DNA of 64,000 nt from an uncultured Clostridia bacterium (GTDB lineage Bacteria; Bacillota; Clostridia; TANB77; CAG-508). Each line of letters begins with the position of its first letter. Position 1 is the first letter of the stretch. The translations under genes were made by a program, and so were the position numbers. A model generated the notes under the pieces. That model searched no databases. It saw nothing but the letters and a program-made list of their open reading frames with translations, and was not told the origin of the DNA. Where the stretch lies: NCBI GenBank assembly GCA_944388035.1, contig CALXHF010000002.1, forward strand, positions 62,001 to 126,000, given 5' to 3'. Of the stretch, positions 1 to 7,022 are shown one piece after another.

Positions 1-1
1 T

Positions 2-319
2 GGAGAATCACATATTCTTTGTAATCTATTTAGTGTAGAAGCAGTAGAAAGAATGGGAAAAGAACCATTACCATATCATGTAGCATATAAGAAAGCAAAA
101 TATATAGATAAAGATGGAAAGTTAGTAGAACCAGACTCTCCAAATGCATATAAATTTGAAGCATTTTTATTTGATGCATTTAGCGAAGTAGATGATATGG
201 CAATTTTAAGAGTAAAAAGAGAAGAAGAATTTGCACCAGTTAAAAACTCAGATGAAGCGGGAGTGGATTGTCCAAAAACAGCAAGAGAATTATATAAAAA
301 ATTTTATAAAATAGATTAA
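2..319 (+). CDS. UDP-N-acetylhexosamine pyrophosphorylase-type UDPGP family enzyme, C-terminal part
   Basis: The frame is open from base 2, so this is the last 105 residues of a gene that begins outside the window. The visible part has the family's distal signature: a YKFEAFLFDAF stretch followed by REEEFAPVKN and a D-C-P-K-T-A-R segment, as in eukaryotic-type UAP1 / UDPGP proteins. The enzyme would make UDP-GlcNAc (or another UDP-sugar) from UTP and the sugar 1-phosphate in the cytoplasm. The phosphohexomutase 18 bases downstream makes hexose 1-phosphates, so the two are probably one operon. Sugar specificity cannot be judged from the fragment. Confidence 0.75.
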   Translation, partial: GESHILCNLFSVEAVERMGKEPLPYHVAYKKAKYIDKDGKLVEPDSPNAYKFEAFLFDAFSEVDDMAILRVKREEEFAPVKNSDEAGVDCPKTARELYKKFYKID

Positions 320-337
320 AAAAAGGAGAAAATAGTT

Positions 338-2062
338 ATGGATTATATGGAAGAATATAAAAGATGGTGTGAAAGCCCAGAATTTGATGAAGAAACAAAA
401 AAAGAATTATTAGAAATTAAAGATGATGAGAAAGAAATAGAAGATAGATTTTATAAAGAATTGGAATTTGGAACAGCTGGACTTCGTGGAATAATAGGTG
501 CAGGAACAAATAGGATGAATAAATACACAGTAGGAAAAGCAACACAAGGCTTAGCAAATTATATAGTGGAAGAAGGAACTGGAGACAAAGGTGTTGCAAT
601 AAGTTATGATTCAAGAAAAATGTCAAAAGAATTTAGTATGCAAACTGCCTTAATATTAAATGCAAACGGAATAAAAACATATCTTTTTGAAAATTTAAGA
701 CCTGTACCAGAGTTATCATTTGCAGTAAGAAATTTAGGGTGTACAGCAGGAGTTATGATAACAGCAAGTCATAACCCACCAAAATACAATGGATATAAAG
801 TATATTGGGATGATGGTTCACAAATAGTAGCTCCGAGAGATAAAGATATAATAGCAAAAGTAAGAGCTGTTGAAAGTTATAGTGAAATAAAAGAAATAAC
901 AAGAAAAGAAGCGGAAGAAAAAGGTCTATTCAATGTAATAGGAACAGAAATGGATGATAAATACTTAAGTGTATTAAAATCAAAAGTATTAAATCCTGAA
1001 ATTGTAAAAGAAGAAGGAAAAACTTTAAAAGTAGTATATACACCACTTCACGGAACAGGTAATACCATTGCAGAAAGACTATTAAATGAAATAGGTTTAA
1101 AAAAGGTATATGTAGTACCAGAACAAAAAGATCCAGATGGAAACTTTCCAACAGTAAGTTATCCAAACCCAGAAGATAAAAAAGCATTTAAATTAGCATT
1201 AGAATTAGGAAAAAAAGTAGATGCAGATGTAGTTCTAGCAACAGATCCAGATGCTGATAGATTGGGTATTTATGCAAAAGATAGTAAAACTGGAGAATAT
1301 ATGGAATATACAGGAAATATGTCAGCTTTGTTAATTGCAGAATATAGAATATCACAAATGAAAGAAAAAAATATACTTCCAAAAGATGGTATGATAATAA
1401 CAACAATAGTATCATCAAACTTAACAAGGGCAATAGCAAAAGAATATGGCTTAGAGTGTATAGAAGTATTAACTGGTTTTAAAAATATTGGCTTAGTTAT
1501 GAAAAAAGCAGAAGAAAATAAAGATAAAACTTATGTATTTGGTTTTGAAGAAAGTTATGGGTGTTTAATAGGAGACTATGCAAGAGATAAAGACGGAATA
1601 GCAGCAGTAATGGCACTATGTGAAGCAGCGTGTTTCTATAAATCTAAAGGAAAAACTTTATGGGATGCAATGGAAGATATCTATAAAAAATATGGATATT
1701 ATAAAGAAACACAAGTTTCAATCGTTTTAGAAGGTGCTGAAGGTGCTGAAAAAATACAACAAATGATGACAAATATGAGAAATACAAGTTTAGATAAAAT
1801 AGGAGATTATAAAGTATTAGAATTTAAAGATGTTGAAAAAGATATAGTTAAAGATATGAAAACAGGAGAAATAAAGAAAACAGGACTTCCAAAATCTAAT
1901 GTTTTATATTATGAATTAGAAGATGACGCTTGGTGTTGTGTAAGACCGTCAGGAACAGAACCTAAAATAAAATTATATATGGGAATAAAAGGAACATCAG
2001 ATGAAGATGCTAATAAAAAATTAGAAGAATTAAAAAATGCAATGGTAGCAATTGTAAAATAA
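338..2062 (+). CDS. pgcA: Alpha-D-phosphohexomutase (phosphoglucomutase/phosphomannomutase)
   Basis: This 574-residue protein interconverts hexose 6- and 1-phosphates. All four family loops are visible: the catalytic phosphoserine loop TASHNPPKYNG (Ser about 144), the metal loop DPDADRLG (about 303), the sugar-binding GFEESYG (about 402), and the C-terminal phosphate-binding RPSGTEPK (about 536). The length fits the long PgcA/PGM2-type branch. The ATG has an AAGGAG site 8-9 bases upstream. It follows the UDP-sugar pyrophosphorylase at once and ends at a strong bidirectional terminator, so this looks like the end of a nucleotide-sugar operon. Confidence 0.9.
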   Translation: MDYMEEYKRWCESPEFDEETKKELLEIKDDEKEIEDRFYKELEFGTAGLRGIIGAGTNRMNKYTVGKATQGLANYIVEEGTGDKGVAISYDSRKMSKEFSMQTALILNANGIKTYLFENLRPVPELSFAVRNLGCTAGVMITASHNPPKYNGYKVYWDDGSQIVAPRDKDIIAKVRAVESYSEIKEITRKEAEEKGLFNVIGTEMDDKYLSVLKSKVLNPEIVKEEGKTLKVVYTPLHGTGNTIAERLLNEIGLKKVYVVPEQKDPDGNFPTVSYPNPEDKKAFKLALELGKKVDADVVLATDPDADRLGIYAKDSKTGEYMEYTGNMSALLIAEYRISQMKEKNILPKDGMIITTIVSSNLTRAIAKEYGLECIEVLTGFKNIGLVMKKAEENKDKTYVFGFEESYGCLIGDYARDKDGIAAVMALCEAACFYKSKGKTLWDAMEDIYKKYGYYKETQVSIVLEGAEGAEKIQQMMTNMRNTSLDKIGDYKVLEFKDVEKDIVKDMKTGEIKKTGLPKSNVLYYELEDDAWCCVRPSGTEPKIKLYMGIKGTSDEDANKKLEELKNAMVAIVK

Positions 2063-2150
2063 TAATTGAGAACAAAATAAAAATAAACAATATAACAAAA
2101 AAAGATGAAACAATAAAGATAAGTAAAATGATGAAATAAATAAAATGAAT

Positions 2151-2186
2151 AAAACAGTTTTTAGAAATAAACTAAAAACTGTTTTT
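2151..2186. terminator. Bidirectional terminator between pgcA and ttcA
   Basis: A 13-bp perfect stem (AAACAGTTTTTAG and its complement) with an 8-9 base loop has T-runs on both outer sides, so it can serve the two converging genes. Confidence 0.85.
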
Positions 2187-2187
2187 C

Positions 2188-2910
2188 CTATTTAATATTA
2201 TTATCTAATTTCCAATCAGGAAGATTTCTTTGAATTGCACCAAACAAATTAGCTCTAACCATTGGAATATTTTTACTTAAAGTATAAATTAATTGTTTCA
2301 TATCTTCACGTTTAGACTTTCCGTCCATAGGGCATACCTTAGGCATAACAGAAATATCATTTTTCTTGATAAATCTTTTAATATCTTTTTCTGGAGTATA
2401 AATTAAAGGTCTAATTAAAGTTATTTTAGTTCTATCCATATAACTTTTAGGAGCAAAAGTACTAATACTACCAGTATAAAGTAAATTTAATAAAAAAGTC
2501 TCTAAAACATCATCTTGATTATGACCAAGAGCTATTTTATTACAGCCTTCTTTAATTGCAATAGAGTTTATAATACCTCTTCTTAAATTTGCACATAAAG
2601 AACAAGGATTTTTTTCTTTTCTAATATCAAAAACAATTTCCTTTGCGTGGCTATCATCTATAAATAAAGGAATACATAAGCCATCACATATTTTTTGTAA
2701 AAGTTCAGTATCAAAAAACTCAAAACCTGGGTTAATGCTAATTGCCACAATATCAAAATGTTTTGGATAAAACCTTTGTAAAGACTTAAAAGCATATAAC
2801 ATAGTTATAGAATCTTTTCCACCAGATAAGCAAATACCTATTTTATCTCCTTCATCAATCATTTTATATTCTTCTATCGCTTTTCTAAAATTACTAAGAA
2901 TTTTTTGCAT
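2188..2910 (-). CDS. ttcA: TtcA-family tRNA 2-thiocytidine synthetase (PP-loop ATPase)
   Basis: The 240-residue protein carries the PP-loop SGGKDS near residue 30, the CSLCANLRRG cysteine pair in the middle and a further CPMDGKSKR cysteine near the C-terminus, plus GHNQDDVLETFLLNLLYTG, the TtcA subfamily core. Such proteins thiolate C32 of tRNA using ATP, an Fe-S cluster and a sulfur donor. I chose the ATG at 2910 because AGGTGA stands 5 bases before it; a GTG three codons earlier is the alternative. It stands alone, convergent with pgcA. Subfamily assignment within the TtcA/TtuA group is probable rather than certain. Confidence 0.82.
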   Translation of the reverse strand: MQKILSNFRKAIEEYKMIDEGDKIGICLSGGKDSITMLYAFKSLQRFYPKHFDIVAISINPGFEFFDTELLQKICDGLCIPLFIDDSHAKEIVFDIRKEKNPCSLCANLRRGIINSIAIKEGCNKIALGHNQDDVLETFLLNLLYTGSISTFAPKSYMDRTKITLIRPLIYTPEKDIKRFIKKNDISVMPKVCPMDGKSKREDMKQLIYTLSKNIPMVRANLFGAIQRNLPDWKLDNNIK

Positions 2911-2945
2911 ATAAATCACCTATATAATTATACCAGATAATGTCA

Positions 2946-2983
2946 AGTGAGAATTTTGGGGACGGGCCTTTTTTTGTCTCACT
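2946..2983. repeat. GAGA/TCTC hairpin element with GGGGACGGG core (copy 1)
   Basis: AGTGAGA and TCTCACT form the ends of a 38-base imperfect hairpin whose left half contains GGGGACGGG. Related elements lie at 23993, 30436, 36110 and 36161. Confidence 0.7.
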
Positions 2984-2986
2984 TTT

Positions 2987-3052
2987 AAAAAATGTATATC
3001 AAATTTATTAAAAAGTGTATATTAAATTTATTAAAAAATGTATATTTTAATT
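2987..3052. repeat. 23-bp tandem repeat in the promoter of a DUF4143 ATPase
   Basis: Two adjacent 23-base units (2987-3009, 3010-3032) and a third partial unit (3033-3052) each contain six A (or AAAAAG) followed by TGTATAT. They run directly into the -35 box of the downstream gene, so they could be operator sites. No DNA-binding partner is identified. Confidence 0.65.
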
Positions 3053-3079
3053 GAAAAAATTTAAAATATATTATATAAT
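3051..3079 (+). promoter_or_regulatory. Sigma-A-type promoter
   Basis: TTGAAA (3051-3056), a 17-base spacer and TATAAT (3074-3079) precede the ATPase start by about 20 bases. Confidence 0.7.
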
Positions 3080-3101
3080 AGTATAAAGGGAGGCGAGTTT
3101 T

Positions 3102-4379
3102 ATGTCTTTAAGAAAAAAAGAATATATAAATAGGTTAGTTGATAAAAAAATAAAAGAGTATTTATCTGTATTTGGGGCTGTTAGTATAGAAGGTCCAAAA
3201 TGGTGTGGTAAAACTTGGACTTCATTAAATCACGCAAATAGTGTAGTTTTATTAGATGATGAAGAAACAAGACAAAAAGCGGATTTAAGTTTAGATTTGA
3301 TTTTAAATAAAGAAAAACCAGAATTAATTGATGAGTGGAATTTAGTTCCTAAAGTTTGGGATGCAGTTAGAAGAAAATGTGATGAGACGACTAAAAAAGG
3401 CAATTATATTTTAACGTGTTCTACTAAGTTAACAGATAAAGAGCAAAAGGAAAAGATACACCATTCTGGAGCCGGTAGAATATGTAGAATAGAAATGCAT
3501 ACTATGAGTTTATACGAGTCTGGCGATTCAACAGGTAAAGCATCTTTACAAGATATGAAAAATGGAAAGTTAAAAACACAAACAAATGAAAAAATTACTT
3601 TAGAAAAATTAGCGAACCTAATAATCAGAGGCGGATGGCCTTCTAATATTAATGTTGATGAAGATAAAATAGCAATTATTCCTAGAAGTTATATAGATGC
3701 TATACTAGATAAAGATATAAATGATGATAAAAAAAGAGATAAAAACAAAATGTTTATGTTATTAAAAAGTTTAGCAAGAAATGAAACTACAGTTGTAGGA
3801 AATAATACTTTATTAAAAGATATCAGTGAAATTGGTGATGAAAAAGAAAGAATAGAAAGTAGAATAACTATTGATGATTATTTAGATGTTTTAAATAGAT
3901 TACACATAATAGAAAATCAAGAAGCTTATAGTGAAAATTACAGGTCGCCTACAAGGGTTGGAAAATCACCTAAAAGACATTTTATAGATACATCACTTGC
4001 TTGTAGTTGTCTAGACTTAACAAAAGATAAATTAATGAACGATTTAAAGACATTTGGTTTTATGTTTGAGTCAATGGTGGAAAGAGATTTAAGAATTTAT
4101 ATGGAATATTTAGATGGTAATATATTTCATTTTAGAGATAATGTTACAGGTTTAGAAGTTGACACAATTTTAGAATTTAACGATGGAGAATATGCTGCAA
4201 TAGAAATAAAATTAGGCTTTAACCAAGTAGAAGAAGCCAAAAAGAGTTTAAAGAGTTTTTATAATAATATGATAAAAAAACCAAAATTTATGTGTGTTGT
4301 AGTTGGTTTTACAGATGTAATAGCAAAAGACCCTGAAACAGGAATATATATAGTACCTATTACGGCTTTAAAACCATAA
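3102..4379 (+). CDS. AAA_14/DUF4143 family ATPase (copy 1 of 4)
   Basis: This 425-residue protein has an N-terminal P-loop, GPKWCGKTW (about 31-39), an AAA core, and a C-terminal DUF4143 region. Near the end, a GLEVD motif followed by AAIEIK looks like the D...ExK residues of a PD-(D/E)XK nuclease fold. The family's biological role is not established. It is monocistronic: it has its own consensus promoter, tandem repeats in front and a terminator directly behind. The window has three more relatives (15200, 24196 and 44393). The start has GGGAGGCGAG upstream. Codon use matches the neighbours. Confidence 0.85.
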   Translation: MSLRKKEYINRLVDKKIKEYLSVFGAVSIEGPKWCGKTWTSLNHANSVVLLDDEETRQKADLSLDLILNKEKPELIDEWNLVPKVWDAVRRKCDETTKKGNYILTCSTKLTDKEQKEKIHHSGAGRICRIEMHTMSLYESGDSTGKASLQDMKNGKLKTQTNEKITLEKLANLIIRGGWPSNINVDEDKIAIIPRSYIDAILDKDINDDKKRDKNKMFMLLKSLARNETTVVGNNTLLKDISEIGDEKERIESRITIDDYLDVLNRLHIIENQEAYSENYRSPTRVGKSPKRHFIDTSLACSCLDLTKDKLMNDLKTFGFMFESMVERDLRIYMEYLDGNIFHFRDNVTGLEVDTILEFNDGEYAAIEIKLGFNQVEEAKKSLKSFYNNMIKKPKFMCVVVGFTDVIAKDPETGIYIVPITALKP

Positions 4380-4413
4380 GAAAGTCAACATAACAATTTG
4401 TTGACTTTCTTTC
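4380..4413 (+). terminator. Terminator of the DUF4143 ATPase gene
   Basis: GAAAGTCAACA and TGTTGACTTTC form an 11-bp stem right after the stop codon, followed by TTT. Confidence 0.85.
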
Positions 4414-4456
4414 ATAAATATCTTATAATAAAGTAGCATAAAAAATAAAAAGAAAA

Positions 4457-4534
4457 TGTGCTAGTAGCTCACCAGGATAGAGCGCTTCCCTCCTAAGGAA
4501 GAGGTAGGGGGTTCGAGTCCCTTCTGGCACACCA
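4457..4534 (+). tRNA. tRNA-Arg (anticodon CCU)
   Basis: The acceptor arms TGTGCTA and TGGCACA pair, the anticodon loop CTCCTAA sits on the stem CTTCC/GGAAG, the T-loop is GTTCGAGTC, and CCA is encoded. It reads AGG. With the UCU species at 26320 the window has two AGR-reading arginine tRNAs and none for CGN. Confidence 0.95.
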
Positions 4535-4540
4535 AAATAA

Positions 4541-4584
4541 AAAAATCTATAAATGTCTATTTTTCAACGTTTATAGATTTTTTT
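4541..4584 (+). terminator. Terminator of tRNA-Arg
   Basis: AAAAATCTATAAA and TTTATAGATTTTT make a 13-bp stem ending in a T-run. Confidence 0.8.
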
Positions 4585-4966
4585 GTTTATAAAGTAATGC
4601 AATAACAATGCAGTAGAGTTTTTAATTTATATTTTTAGTTCCAAAATAATAAGCTTCTTATATTTGTAACTTTTTTTATATATAATTTATAATTATTTAA
4701 ACTGTGAGCATTTTATTTTTAATATTCTTTTTAATTTGTTATATTGCCAAATATATAACCCATTTTTACTAGATTATATATTGTTCTTTGCCTATTTTCT
4801 TTTTGATTTTTTCAGAATAAAATTTGCAATTTTTAAGAAATTATGCTACAATATTGACAGACAGAAAAAGAAGTGTTACAATTCTATTACTCAAATATTA
4901 CAAATAAAGAAAGTTTGTAATATTTGTTGACAAAAGATAATATATATATTATTAATATAAAAAAGA
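4585..4966. other. Gene-poor AT-rich stretch
   Basis: I see no credible gene. A 64-codon open frame here (4736-4930) is rich in Phe/Tyr/Ile/Lys and looks like chance. The only structure is a 13-bp perfect inverted repeat (4892-4904 with 4914-4926), followed by a TTGACA at 4927. Confidence 0.6.
4892..4926. repeat. 13-bp perfect inverted repeat
   Basis: CAAATATTACAAA at 4892-4904 is exactly complementary to 4914-4926 with a 9-base loop. There is no T-run, and a TTGACA hexamer follows at once, so it may be an operator or a chance feature of AT-rich DNA. Confidence 0.5.
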
Positions 4967-4990
4967 GATTAAGGACATAAGCCCTTAATC
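4955..4990 (-). terminator. Terminator of the small membrane protein gene
   Basis: On the minus strand GATTAAGG and CCTTAATC form an 8-bp stem that overlaps the stop codon and is followed by TCTTTTTT. Confidence 0.8.
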
Positions 4991-5173
4991 AATAGTGTTT
5001 AAATATGTTGAATTGGAGTTCTCTGTGCGAACTTCAATTTTTTCGTCTGAATATTTGATATATGTATTGTAACCTAAACTTGCTAAAAAACAAATAACAA
5101 TACCAATTATTAAGGCTATTAAAGCTCTACCGAGATAACGAACTGCCACAACACTGCTATCATTTGTGTTCAA
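4985..5173 (-). CDS. Small single-pass membrane protein of unknown function
   Basis: The 62-residue product has one clear membrane segment (about residues 13-36) followed by a tail with alternating charges. I do not recognise a family. It is supported as a real gene by its own consensus promoter, a GGAGGTG ribosome binding site 9 bases before a TTG start, a long structured leader and a terminator. The leader contains a segment exactly complementary to the ribosome binding site, so translation is probably regulated. The tail after the membrane segment is probably outside the cell, but orientation is inferred. Confidence 0.65.
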   Translation of the reverse strand: MNTNDSSVVAVRYLGRALIALIIGIVICFLASLGYNTYIKYSDEKIEVRTENSNSTYLNTID

Positions 5174-5311
5174 TATACTCCACCTCCTTCAAATTAATAT
5201 TGCAACTAACCGTCTTGCGAAGGCTAGGTGCATAAACAAATATTTAAGTTAATTATGTAAAAATACTAATTTATGCACCCAACCTGAAGGAGTTTTTAAT
5301 CTAAACACTTG
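5174..5311 (-). promoter_or_regulatory. Structured 5' leader able to hide the ribosome binding site
   Basis: Transcription from the promoter at 5317-5345 would start near 5310. Early in the leader CTCCTTCA (complement of 5285-5292) can pair with TGAAGGAG of the ribosome binding site (complement of 5184-5191), 8 bp without mismatch. Between them is a 10-bp perfect stem (5227-5236 with 5270-5279) and a smaller CTAGCC/GGTTAG stem. This is the geometry of a translational riboswitch or thermosensor. I cannot match it to a known class, and a 6S-like RNA is not excluded. Confidence 0.5.
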
Positions 5312-5316
5312 AGGAC

Positions 5317-5345
5317 AATATATCAAAAATTAATGTTAAAGTCAA
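5317..5345 (-). promoter_or_regulatory. Consensus sigma-A promoter
   Basis: On the minus strand TTGACT (5345-5340), a 17-base spacer and TATATT (5322-5317). Confidence 0.8.
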
Positions 5346-5487
5346 GACAAAATTCGACGAAAATGTGGATAAAATGTGGATAACCCTTCTTTTGAAAAAA
5401 CAAATAGCTTTCTTAAAATTTGACAGAATTTTATAAAAATGCTAGAATAATTTACGATAACAACAGTAATTTATTTATAAAAAATGA

Positions 5488-5518
5488 TGCCAGAAAATAG
5501 AAAAGTTCTGGCACACCA
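5488..5518 (+). repeat. Hairpin carrying a copy of the tRNA-Arg 3' end
   Basis: TGCCAGAA (5488-5495) pairs with TTCTGGCA (5506-5513). The 13 bases TTCTGGCACACCA at 5506-5518 are identical to the 3' end of tRNA-Arg at 4522-4534. It lies 24 bases before tadA. It may be an ordinary hairpin or an att-like direct repeat. Confidence 0.5.
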
Positions 5519-5541
5519 TATTTTTTAAAAGGACTTTATTT

Positions 5542-6018
5542 ATGGATAGTAAAGAAAAATTTATGAAAGAAGCTTTAAAAGAAGCAAAAAAAGCATACGA
5601 AAAACTAGAAGTTCCAGTAGGAGCTGTAATTGTTAAAGACGGAAAAATAATTGCAAGAGGGCATAATTTAAAAGAAACAAAAAAAGATACAACAAAACAC
5701 GCAGAAATAATTGCTATTGAAAAAGCTAGTAAAAAACTTGGAGTTTGGAGACTTTTAGATTGTGAAATGTATGTTACATTAGAGCCTTGTTCAATGTGTG
5801 CAGGTGCAATGATTAATTCAAGAATAAAAAAACTTTATATAGGAGCTTTAGATAAAAAAACAGGAGCAGTTGGTTCTGTTTTAAATTTGCTTGAAGATTA
5901 TAAATTTAACCATAATATAGAAGTAGAAAAAGGAATTCTAAAAGAAGATTGTGAAAAAATTTTAAAAGATTTTTTTAAAAATTTAAGAAAAATGAAAAAT
6001 AAAACAAATAAAAAATAG
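5542..6018 (+). CDS. tadA: tRNA adenosine(34) deaminase
   Basis: TadA converts the wobble adenosine of tRNA-Arg(ACG) to inosine, which allows CGC and CGA as well as CGU to be read. Zinc ligands are visible as H53-A-E55 (the catalytic glutamate) and P-C83-S-M-C86. The length of 158 residues is usual. It opens the cluster tadA - unknown membrane protein - SRP RNA - dnaX - yaaK - recR, which matches the arrangement known from Bacillus apart from one extra gene. The presence of TadA matters for codon reading here: inosine reads CGU/CGC/CGA but not CGG. Confidence 0.95.
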   Translation: MDSKEKFMKEALKEAKKAYEKLEVPVGAVIVKDGKIIARGHNLKETKKDTTKHAEIIAIEKASKKLGVWRLLDCEMYVTLEPCSMCAGAMINSRIKKLYIGALDKKTGAVGSVLNLLEDYKFNHNIEVEKGILKEDCEKILKDFFKNLRKMKNKTNKK

Positions 6019-6027
6019 GAGAAATTT

Positions 6028-6798
6028 ATGAAGGAAAAAATTAAATATATAATTAGTAGAAAATATTTTCATATTTGTATGACAATAGTAATAATTGCAA
6101 TTATATTATTTATTTCAGGAATAATGATTTTAAGATATCAAGTAGAAGGTGAAACAAATATGCCATTTGAAGTAACAAAAATTACTTTAATTAGTTCATC
6201 AGATACTGTAGATAAAAACCAAAGTGGTGAAATTACTAATTGGGCATTTGATATAAATCAAAATAATGATATCTATATTTATATAGAAAAGAACCAAAAA
6301 TATACTGAACAAGAAGCTATAAAAACTATAAAAGTAGAAAACCTTAATGTAGAAAAAAATAGTGAGATTGGAGAAACAAAATTTTATAGACCAAATGTAG
6401 AAGAAGCGGGAACAAATTTTAAAAATACTGATGAAAATGCAATACAAGACTTAGTGTATGAAGGTGCAATGGAATCAGATATCAAAAATTTAAAAATAGG
6501 AAATCAAGGTGGAATTATAACCTTTAGATATGCAAATAACAAAGTAGCAGAATATACTGCTGATATATCTACAAATAGTGAAATAACAACAAATAAATTA
6601 TTAAAAGAAGTTAATATAAATGAAGAAGATTTAAAGTCTAAATTAACATTTGATTTAAAACTAACAACAGAAAGTGGAAAAGAATATACAGCAAATATAG
6701 TTTTAGATTTCCCAGTAGCAGGAGTAGTAGAAAATGGAACATCTTCTATAGAAATAACAGATTTAACGGATATTGTTTTCAAGAGAACAAAAAATTAA
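6028..6798 (+). CDS. Membrane-anchored extracytoplasmic protein of unknown function
   Basis: The 256-residue protein begins with a short basic segment and one hydrophobic helix (about residues 16-36), followed by about 220 polar residues expected outside the cell, with repeated beta-type segments and conserved-looking motifs (ENLNVEKN, TFDLKLTTESGKEYTANIVLDFP). I do not recognise the family. It starts 9 bases after tadA with AGGAGAA in front, so it is co-transcribed with tadA. The SRP RNA promoter follows. Confidence 0.75.
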   Translation: MKEKIKYIISRKYFHICMTIVIIAIILFISGIMILRYQVEGETNMPFEVTKITLISSSDTVDKNQSGEITNWAFDINQNNDIYIYIEKNQKYTEQEAIKTIKVENLNVEKNSEIGETKFYRPNVEEAGTNFKNTDENAIQDLVYEGAMESDIKNLKIGNQGGIITFRYANNKVAEYTADISTNSEITTNKLLKEVNINEEDLKSKLTFDLKLTTESGKEYTANIVLDFPVAGVVENGTSSIEITDLTDIVFKRTKN

Positions 6799-6826
6799 TT
6801 CAAAATTTTAAAATTTAAAATTTTAC

Positions 6827-6855
6827 TTGCTAAAATACAAGATTCAGTATATAAT
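6827..6855 (+). promoter_or_regulatory. SRP RNA promoter
   Basis: TTGCTA (6827-6832), a 17-base spacer and TATAAT (6850-6855) place the transcript start at about 6861. Confidence 0.8.
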
Positions 6856-6860
6856 ACATA

Positions 6861-7003
6861 TGGTATATACCTTGAATCTTTGTATGGAGAGTATCCAATA
6901 AAGACCTATGAACCTTGTCAGGTCCGGAAGGAAGCAGCAATAAATAGATATCTTTATGTGGAATACTTTCCATAGAGAGATTTGAGAGTGTCTACCATTT
7001 TTT
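6861..7003 (+). ncRNA. ffs: Signal recognition particle RNA (compact form)
   Basis: The universal SRP domain IV core is present: GTCAGGTCCGGAAGGAAGCAGC around 6917-6938 (shown here as the GTCAGG / GGAAG / AGCAGC landmarks). Flanking arms pair into a long hairpin (GTATGGAGAGTATCCA side with TGGAATACTTTCCAT side) and the ends close as TGGTA (6861-6865) with TACCA (6993-6997), followed by a T-run. About 140 nt leaves little room for the Alu domain of the Bacillus type. It precedes dnaX, the usual place in Bacillota. Confidence 0.93.
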
Positions 7004-7022
7004 AATAAAGGATGTGAGAATA

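Noticed and set aside
417..1439. Long minus-strand open frames opposite pgcA and many other genes
   Set aside because: Leu/Phe/Ile-rich shadows of AT-rich coding sequence, without ribosome binding sites.
4736..4930. 64-codon open frame after tRNA-Arg
   Set aside because: Phe/Ile/Lys/Tyr-rich, no ribosome binding site, no recognisable structure; typical chance frame in AT-rich DNA.
5174..5311. 6S RNA or a named riboswitch class for the 5.2-kb leader
   Set aside because: I could not match conserved positions of any class by eye, so it is reported as an unassigned structured leader.
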